A DNA stretch of 64,000 nt from Sinonovacula constricta (taxonomy: Eukaryota; Mollusca; Bivalvia; Cardiida; Solecurtidae). The stretch's first letter is position 1. Every line of letters starts with the position of its first letter. The position numbers and the translations under genes are program-made. Below, one piece after another: positions 57,676 through 64,000 of the stretch. The notes beneath the pieces are model-generated. The model was not told the DNA's origin, did no database searches, and saw nothing but the letters and a program-made list of their open reading frames with translations. The DNA is taken from contig CM017558.1 in NCBI GenBank assembly GCA_007844125.1, positions 26,927,478-26,991,477 on the forward strand, written 5' to 3'.

Positions 57676-57990
57676 GTCAAATGTATCGGATTTTGAAAGG
57701 ATTTTATAGTGTACAACCAGTATTTACATTCCATCATAAAAGATAATTTCGAATTATCATTTTATAAAATTGCTAGACTTATAAAATTAGTATAATCTTA
57801 CTCATGTAGGCATTTACAATGCCGTTTTGTGTTGTTGGTAGTTTTTTTTTTCTTTCTTTGTATTTACCATAACTTTTCGGAATTTTTTTGCTTTCAAAGG
57901 TTATCATTAATTATTAATTATCTGTCACTTAAACACAATTTGGAGATATATCCATTTTGGCTATGGACGCAAGTTTAAAACCTCATGAAC
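57676..57990. other. Spacer
   Basis: AT-rich gap between the 40-bp repeats and the Harbinger left end; nothing recognised. Confidence 0.5.
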
Positions 57991-58405
57991 TTAGGGGCCA
58001 CTCACACAGCGAAAACGCATAAATCACACACGAATTACGCACAGATTTCCGTTTCTGCGCGGAGCGTGCGTCGTATGCGTAATTCGTCGGTGGAACGAGC
58101 GTAGACCGTCTGTGATTGTAAGTGGATGTGCATCGAAGGCGGTTTGTGCGTGATATTGAGTTTTGAACGGTTTAAAAGTTTTCCGGCGTCGGTGTACGAT
58201 ATTCGTGAGTCGGCGTGCGCAGTTTATGAGTCGAGTATGCGTGACTATACGCGGGACCCGCGTCGGCCGTCAGTGCTTATGCGTCGGAACTGGTTCGAAA
58301 CCGCGCACTTCCACGTCCGTCCACTGACGCCCCACCTTCATATCACGAATGAACCGCGCACGTACCACGTTCATACCACTAAAATCCACTGACAATCACT
58401 TACAA

Positions 58406-58733
58406 TAATAAGAATATATGACAAAGTCCTATGAGCATTGCAACATATACCAAACTCCGAAAAGGCACAGAACAAAGGTAGTTCACATGCAAGCCAAGCG
58501 AAAAGTAAGAACAAATTTGTGATGAGTCGTTTAACGAAAAGAGCAAACCCGACAGTTACCGCCTTGGAACGGTCAGTCGGCAATATGGACCGACTCGGGT
58601 GCTTAAACCGGTTTTACAGAGCTCTAACCTCGCACTTCCTGACGAGTTTCTCAAATGCAAGCAATGAAAAGAAAAACGATCTATTTGGATACAAAATGTC
58701 CAAGCGCTGATATTTTCTATAAGTTATGACGAA
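58406..58733. repeat. 328-bp dispersed repeat, copy 1 (inside Harbinger)
   Basis: From taataagaatatatgac to gttatgacgaa; nearly identical to 63499-63825. The flanking Harbinger sequence has no counterpart in the second copy, so the borders are sharp. It contains tgcttaaaccggtttt and tgaaaagaaaaacgatctat. No TIRs or coding domain recognised; open frames on both strands (58438-58710 +, 58371-58583 -) are unsupported. Confidence 0.93.
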
Positions 58734-58990
58734 TAACTGACATATCACTGACGGATAACGCATAATGACGCACATACACTGGCGGGGTACGCATTTCCGA
58801 CGCATTGCCACGCACAGCCGACGCAGGAATAACTTACATGGACGCACGACTAACTGACGGAAAACTGATGAATCACTGATGTCCCAGTGACGAATCACTG
58901 ACAACTCACGTATGATTTTTGGCATATAAAAGCAGCCATTTCGGGCACTTTTGCCATTCCAGACCTTGCTGCCAAGGGGTCCATATCATT

Positions 58991-60076
58991 ATGAACCCTC
59001 TACGAAGAGATGTAATGGTGTTCTTGCGGCAGAACCAGAATGCCCAGATGGTGCAACTTCATCAGATGTTGGCCAGGAAAAGAAGACGCAGGAGAAGACA
59101 ACAGTTACGGGCTGTCTGGACCAGAAACTGAACCACTAGAAGACCAGAGCAGGGCTTGTATGACCGTCTGATGGTGAAGCTTAGAAATGAAGACCCAAGA
59201 TCCTTCCAGAACTTCATGAGAACGCCTCTGGACATGTTTGATGAGCTTGTGTAGAGACTGGTCCCCAGGATCACCAAGAAGACTACAAACTGGAGATCTC
59301 CCCTAGAGCCTGGTCTGAAGGTTGCCATTACCCTTCGTCACCTGGCATCTTGATCCAAGTACCATGACATGCAGTATGCCTGGAGGGTCCACCACAACAC
59401 CATCAGCATTGTGGTCAGAGAAGTGTGTGAGGCCATCATTGAAGAGTATCTGGATGAGCAGTTGTCACCTCCAACCACTTAGCAGGGCTGGCTGCAGCTG
59501 GCAAATGACTGGTAATAGAGATGGAACTTCCCCAACGCCATTGGTGCTATTTATGGGAAACACGTGTTGTGCAAGGCTGCTCTTAGTTCTGGATCTGAGT
59601 TTTACAATTACAAAGGCTTCTTCAGTGTGATCCTGGTCGTCTTGGTGACGTCTGACTATAAGTTCCTGTGGGTGGACGTGTCTGTAAATGGCTCAGCTTC
59701 AGATACTCAGATCTACAACAACAGTGAGCTGAAAGAAGGTCTGGAGAACGGCACCATCATGGGGTGGTCACGTCCATCGCCTTTGCCTAATTACACTCAA
59801 GATGTGCCCTATTTCCTGGTAGGAGACGATGCCTTTAACCTGAGGACCTACTTGATGAAGCCTTATGGAGCTAGGAACCTGGAGAGGGAGTACCGCATCT
59901 ACAACTACAGGCTGTCCAGATCCAGAAGAGTGGTGGAGAACACGTTTGGCATCCTTGCGAACCGGTTCCAAGTCCTGCCGACCACCATGAACCATCACCA
60001 TGAGACTGTCAGAGTGATTGTGAAGACCTATGCATTCCTACACAACATCATGAGAAGTCGCTACCCAGTGCTCTAG
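58991..60076 (+). pseudogene. Harbinger transposase (DDE_4 type), six in-frame stops
   Basis: A single frame can be followed from ATG 58991 (MNPLRRDVMVFLRQNQNAQM) to TAG after SRYPVL at 60076, about 360 codons, close to HARBI1-like length. Stops interrupt at 59129 (TGA), 59252 (TAG), 59351 (TGA), 59480 (TAG), 59513 (TAA) and 59516 (TAG), but there is no frameshift. Family motifs: RSFQNFMRTPLDMFDELV, RWNFPNAIGAIYGKHVLCKA, WVDVSVNGSASDTQIYNNSE, RRVVENTFGILANRFQVL. The first catalytic aspartate (usually G-x-I-D-G-K-H) is tyrosine here; the second Asp and the Glu are retained. In active elements it cuts and pastes the transposon at TWA sites. Confidence 0.92.
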
Positions 60077-61273
60077 AATCGACTGGTTGATGTCCAAGAT
60101 GCCAATAGAAAAAAATGCAGCCTGGTGCCTGGCGACAGGGACGGAACTTGGAGGACACCAGGTTTGTGCAGGCTCCAAACAGAGCTTTAAAGGAAGGGAA
60201 GAAGCAGAGGAACTTGCTACGTCATTGGTGCAACTCTCCAGCTGGTGCTGTGCCCTGGCAAGACCGCGCGGTGGATGTAAATGTGTGAATGAATGCAGGA
60301 CGAATGCATGTGTTTTGTTGAATAAAAAATCTTTAAATCTATATTTTTGAGTTTGTTTCTTCAGAAAATAATGTATAAAATTACAATTATTTCCAAAACT
60401 TATAATAATTAAATAATCAGTTCCCTTTGGTTCCCCTTCAAATAACCTACAAAGTCCCCGGTTCCCAAGTATTATTTATGCAATGCAAAGACATACTATG
60501 TCACATTTATGTAAATTTTATATAATTATTTTTACATTTTTCGGAATATTAGTTTATGCTAATTTCTTATATAATTTTCTTTTTTTATTTCTTTCACTTC
60601 TTATTTTCTTATTTCATTTTTTTTTTTTTTTATTTCTTTATTACTTCCGCCAAGGAGGTTATGTAATCGCCGGAATTTGTTTGTTTGTGTGTTTGTTAGT
60701 AAACAGTATAACTAAAAGGATAATGAAGAAAGAATGTCATGACATTTTTACTGTAGATAGTTCTTGGTCTAACTTTAACTCCAATGTTCGGTTGAACCTA
60801 AAATTGAGCCCCTTCCGATCCGGGACAGAAATTATCATTGTCCCTTGGTAATTGAGGTGATCAATCGAAGTTAATGGTTATTCATATTCATTTCTTGACT
60901 CTTTCCGTTGAAATTTGATACATAGGAATGGGATGAGTTGCTATACCACCAGATTAAGTTTGATCCGGATCTGATCCAGAATCCGCCATTAGCATTAATA
61001 CTATTATTGTTAATAGCTGCAAAACTACAATAGATAGAAAGGTAGAAAGGTGTTTTCACTTTCTAGGGTTATTTTTTCAGGGTCAAGGAATTCAGTAGTA
61101 CCAAAATCAGGTTGAAAGAATGAGATCTGTTCATAGTTATATTCATTTCAATTTAGTGACCCAATTAAATGGGGGAACAACATGGAAGACAACATTTTTT
61201 TTATAAAGAACAACAACAAAATTTATTTACATATCTAGTCTTGATCTTGCTGTCTTGGAGCTGGGGGCGTGTT
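60077..61273. other. Harbinger spacer between convergent genes
   Basis: Contains AATAAA at 60321-60326, suitable as transposase polyadenylation signal. The remainder is AT-rich with pyrimidine runs (60590-60650). A conserved-looking stretch at 60650-60860 (ccgccaaggaggttatgtaa...) encodes nothing recognisable and could be a separate small insertion. Confidence 0.6.
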
Positions 61274-62560
61274 TCACGACTGGCCTTTTGTCCTTCTGGA
61301 TCCACTTCCCAGGAGCTGGCTGTCAACACTAAACGAGGACAGGTTTAAAGACCCATCAAGGGCATCTTGGCAGCAGGAGAGAAGCTGGGTCAGAGATCCA
61401 GCAGACAACCGCTCCCCACTAGAAGTGCTTGGCATCTGGCTCTGGCTTTGGCCCTGGCTCTGCTGCTGGTACTGCTGGACTTGCTGCTGCTGGTACGGCT
61501 GGACGGGCTGCTGCTGCTGGTACTGCTGGTAGATTGCATGTGGAGGTCGTGGAGGCTCGGTGGCATCTTTTGAGAGTCAATCAGGATGCAGATCTTCGTC
61601 CTCATCTTCTTGTACTCATCCACCGGGGTTGCATGGAGACTGTCTGCCACATACTTTGTGAAGGCTTCCCGTTCTGAAGCAGCCGGTTTCTTTTCAATAA
61701 GTTGCGACAAGAGCTGCTGGTTTGCCTTCATGGTCTCCCGGAGCTCCTTCATCCACTCTTCTTCTTGATCCACTTCTTTCTTCCTCCTTTTCTTGGAAGT
61801 CATCCTGGAAGTCTGGCTGGAAGTCTGGGCTGCCTCGGCTGATTTTCTCTCAGCGGTCTCCAGATCATCTTCTTCAAGTTGTGAGGCAGCCTGGTCACTG
61901 TCTGCCTCACTGTCACTCATCCTTAAAGTTGTAGCCTGGCTTAAAGTCAGGGACAAGTTCTTCATGGGTTCAGATTTGGTGGATGGCAGCTGGGTCTGGT
62001 AGAATTGCAGACTGTCCACTATGAACTTCTCCCGGTCAGTGTACTTCTTTGCTGCCTGACCAGACTTGTTCTTGGTGAGTCTGACAAACCAATCTTTAAT
62101 AGACTTCCACCAGCCCATGATGTGCTCCAATGGCAGCCCCATTTTATCAGCCTTGGCAGCCCAGATCTGCTTCCTAGTCTTGTACAGACGATGCCCCCGC
62201 CTCCACACCTCGTTGTACTCGACCATCTACTCCAGTAGGTCTTCTTCCACCTTAGCTTCAAGGGAAAAGTCACGTTTGGCTATGGTTTTTCCCCTTGATT
62301 TGCCTTTGCCCTTGCCCCCAGGGCGTGCATCTTTCTTCAGACGCCTCATCAGCAGCAGGAGGGGCAGACTCAGCTGAATCCGCAGCATGGACTTCCACTT
62401 GGATTGACAGATCAGGAGGTGGAGGGTAGGCGACACTAGCAGCAGGTTGTTTAGCAGCACCCTCTGGTGGATCTACACGGACTTCTTCTTCAGCAGCCTT
62501 CTTCTTCTGCACCCTTGTCTTTGAGGGCAAGCGACCTTTCTTGGGTGGCATCTTCTTCAA
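61274..62560 (-). pseudogene. Harbinger Myb/SANT (MADF)-like accessory protein, broken
   Basis: Minus-strand partner gene. Start ATG 62560 (MKKMPPKKGRLPSKTRVQKK). A frameshift near 62340 moves the frame to KKDARPGGKGKGKSRGKTIA, and a TAG at 62229-62227 interrupts just before EYNEVWRRGHRLYKTRKQIW, GWWKSIKDWFVRLTK, the tryptophan-rich Myb/SANT-MADF DNA-binding fold. An acidic, coiled region follows (EEEWMKELRETMKANQQLLS), then KICILIDSQKM. A second frameshift near 61560 is likely, because another frame then gives a Gln-rich tail (YQQYQQQQPVQPYQQQQ) to TGA at 61274. In active elements this protein helps the transposase enter the nucleus and bind the ends. Confidence 0.82.
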
Positions 62561-63086
62561 GTAGTCTTCAAGTAGTCTTCAAGGTCTCAGGATCACAGCA
62601 TCAACCGACGTGAAGTGTTCTGGATTGGCAAAAGGTACTTAGGAACTCCTGTCGGGGACCGCTTTTTATATGCACGGAAAGGATGCGATATTGACGCCGA
62701 GGGTGCGTGTTCCGTGCGTGATCCGTCAGTGATTCATGCGTCGGACGTGCGTCGACATGCGCGGAACGAAAGTGCTTGTACGTGGAACGTTCGCGAAGCG
62801 TGCGTGTTTGGACGCGCTCCGTCAGTGATTCATGCGTCGGGCGTGCGTTGAATGTTCGTGGAATACTGCACCGTATTTGCTCGTATGAGTCGACGTGCGC
62901 GGTATGTCAGTGATTCGTCAGTGATTGTAAATTATACGTGCGCGGTTCATGCGAGATTCTTCAGTGATTTCTACCCCCGACAACCCGAAAATTTGGTCAA
63001 TTTCTTGACGCACAAGCACGCACAAACCCAATCTGTGAGTGATTTGTGAGTGATTCGTGCGTGATCGGCTGAATGACTGGCCCTTA

Positions 63087-63498
63087 AGACTTACACAAAT
63101 ATACAACATGTATTTATGGCAGTTCTTCAACAGTATTCTTGAATTGATAGTAATACGATATTTTAAATACCATAATAGGTATTTCTTCAGTTTTATAGAG
63201 GTTTAGTCATATTTTACAGAAAACCCCAGTTGAAACAAATTAACAACTGGAGGGTCCTATAATCTTAATCCCATATGATGTTTTGTCCGACAATTTCTCT
63301 ATAGATTGCTAGTTACTTTTATGCAGATTTAGATACTTATAAGTATTTTATATTCTTTAATACAGACTTTTGAAAATTCTCTTGAATCGGGGTTTTTTGT
63401 TTGTGTGTTTGTGAACATTCCTAATGCTACAGTTGTGGGTAATTTTGCCAGTTTATGAAAAAATATTGATTTTAGGTTATAGAATGTATTAATTTTGT
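63087..63498. other. Non-coding spacer
   Basis: AT-rich sequence between Harbinger and repeat copy 2; no feature recognised. 63826-64000 is likewise featureless. Confidence 0.5.
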
Positions 63499-63825
63499 TA
63501 ATAAGAATATATGACGAAGTCTATGAGCATTGCAACATATACCAAACTCCGAAAAGGCACAGAACAAAGGTATTTCACATGCAAGCCAATCGAAAAGTAA
63601 GAACAAATTTGTGATGAATCATTTAACGAAAAGAGCAAACCCGACAGTTACCGTCTTGGAACGGTCAGTCGGCAATATGAACCGACTGGGGTGCTTAAAC
63701 CGGTTTTAGAGAGCTCTAATCTCGCAATTCCTGACGAGTTTCTCAAATGCAAGCAATGAAAAGAAAAACGATCTATTTGAATACAAAATGTCCAAGCGCT
63801 GATATTTTCTATAAGTTATGACGAA
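63499..63825. repeat. 328-bp dispersed repeat, copy 2 (outside Harbinger)
   Basis: Second, same-orientation copy 416 bp beyond the Harbinger right end. Scattered point differences from copy 1 (for example acaaagtcct against acgaagtct near the start) show independent drift. Confidence 0.93.
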
Positions 63826-64000
63826 AGTAGTGACGTCATTGAAAAATAATGTCCATATAGTGTTAAAAAAGAATATTGTATTATTTCGATTTGAAAAACT
63901 ACACAAAAAAATGGTTGACTGTAAATAAAAATAACTTTCTAAATCTTGAACAAACATGACCAGAGACGAATAAATGGTTGTAGCATCCTGTTCAGGCATT

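Larger units (their letters stand above)
57994..63083. mobile_element. PIF/Harbinger DNA transposon, complete but inactive (5.1 kb)
   Basis: The left end ggggccactcacacagcg and the reverse complement of the right end gggccagtcattcagccg are similar inverted termini. TTA at 57991-57993 and 63084-63086 is the 3-bp target duplication characteristic of PIF/Harbinger. Inside are the two diagnostic genes in convergent order: a DDE transposase (+) and a Myb/SANT-MADF-like protein (-). Subterminal regions (57994-58400, 62640-63080) are unusually CpG-rich with repeated tcagtgattcatgcgtcgg-type motifs, e.g. near 62725 and 62825. A 328-bp repeat has inserted at 58406-58733. Confidence 0.92.

Noticed and set aside
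60483..60851. 122-codon Phe/Leu-rich frame resembling a membrane protein
   Set aside because: Built on a long T-run low-complexity tract inside the Harbinger spacer; no conserved features.
61269..62377. Several + strand frames rich in Leu/Ser
   Set aside because: Antisense shadows of the Gln-rich and acidic regions of the Harbinger accessory gene.
63706..63999. 97-codon minus frame at the right edge
   Set aside because: Half of it lies in the 328-bp repeat and the other half in unrelated flank, so it is a chance frame.

Overview
This is a eukaryotic window, most probably from a bivalve mollusc. The evidence is a gene with GT-AG introns, a 145-bp tandem repeat family of the type scattered through bivalve introns, a tRNA-derived SINE, and a dense mix of decayed transposons. 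The species call is an inference from repeat style. No bacterial or viral gene was seen.

The one convincing host gene is on the + strand: the 3' half of a giant cadherin, orthologous to vertebrate FAT4 / Drosophila Fat. Twelve exons between 8842 and 38181 join in a single frame of 2,527 codons plus stop. They encode the end of one cadherin repeat, 11 complete cadherin repeats, the Fat-type juxta-EGF domain, three EGF domains, laminin-G, EGF, laminin-G, a cysteine-rich stalk, one transmembrane helix and a tail of about 474 residues. The tail carries FAT4-specific blocks (ENASSIAPSDID, EEVDRLN, SFTCSE, DDLLNWGP, C-terminal EEYV). The 5' exons lie upstream of the window. A long AT-rich 3' UTR follows, with four AATAAA signals to about 40470.

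Layout: 1-2650 is a broken DIRS-type tyrosine-recombinase retrotransposon. 3010-6530 is a 29-bp satellite. 7628-8256 is a possible TIR element containing a perfect-looking foldback. 8842-38181 is FAT4, whose introns hold a 58-bp minisatellite (14600-17660), a 5'-truncated SINE (18019-18246), three blocks of 145-bp repeats, and a 54-bp minisatellite of about 155 copies (27430-35817). 40924-41982 is a TA-flanked TIR element. 42400-43160 is a degenerate 155-bp repeat. 43418-43735 is an intact SINE with an 11-bp target duplication. 44120-53940 is a 44-bp minisatellite with 88-bp dimers. 53940-57242 is a minus-strand non-LTR retrotransposon (ORF1, endonuclease, reverse transcriptase), 3'-truncated at the satellite and preceded by eight 40-bp monomers. 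57994-63083 is a complete but dead two-gene PIF/Harbinger transposon with TTA target duplications. A 328-bp dispersed repeat occurs inside that transposon and again just beyond it.

Four unrelated minisatellite arrays make up roughly 39% of the window. Most long open reading frames outside the exons are by-products of these arrays, above all the 54-bp one because its period is 18 codons. Everything is read by eye: exon borders rest on splice consensus, phase continuity and domain continuity, not on transcripts.
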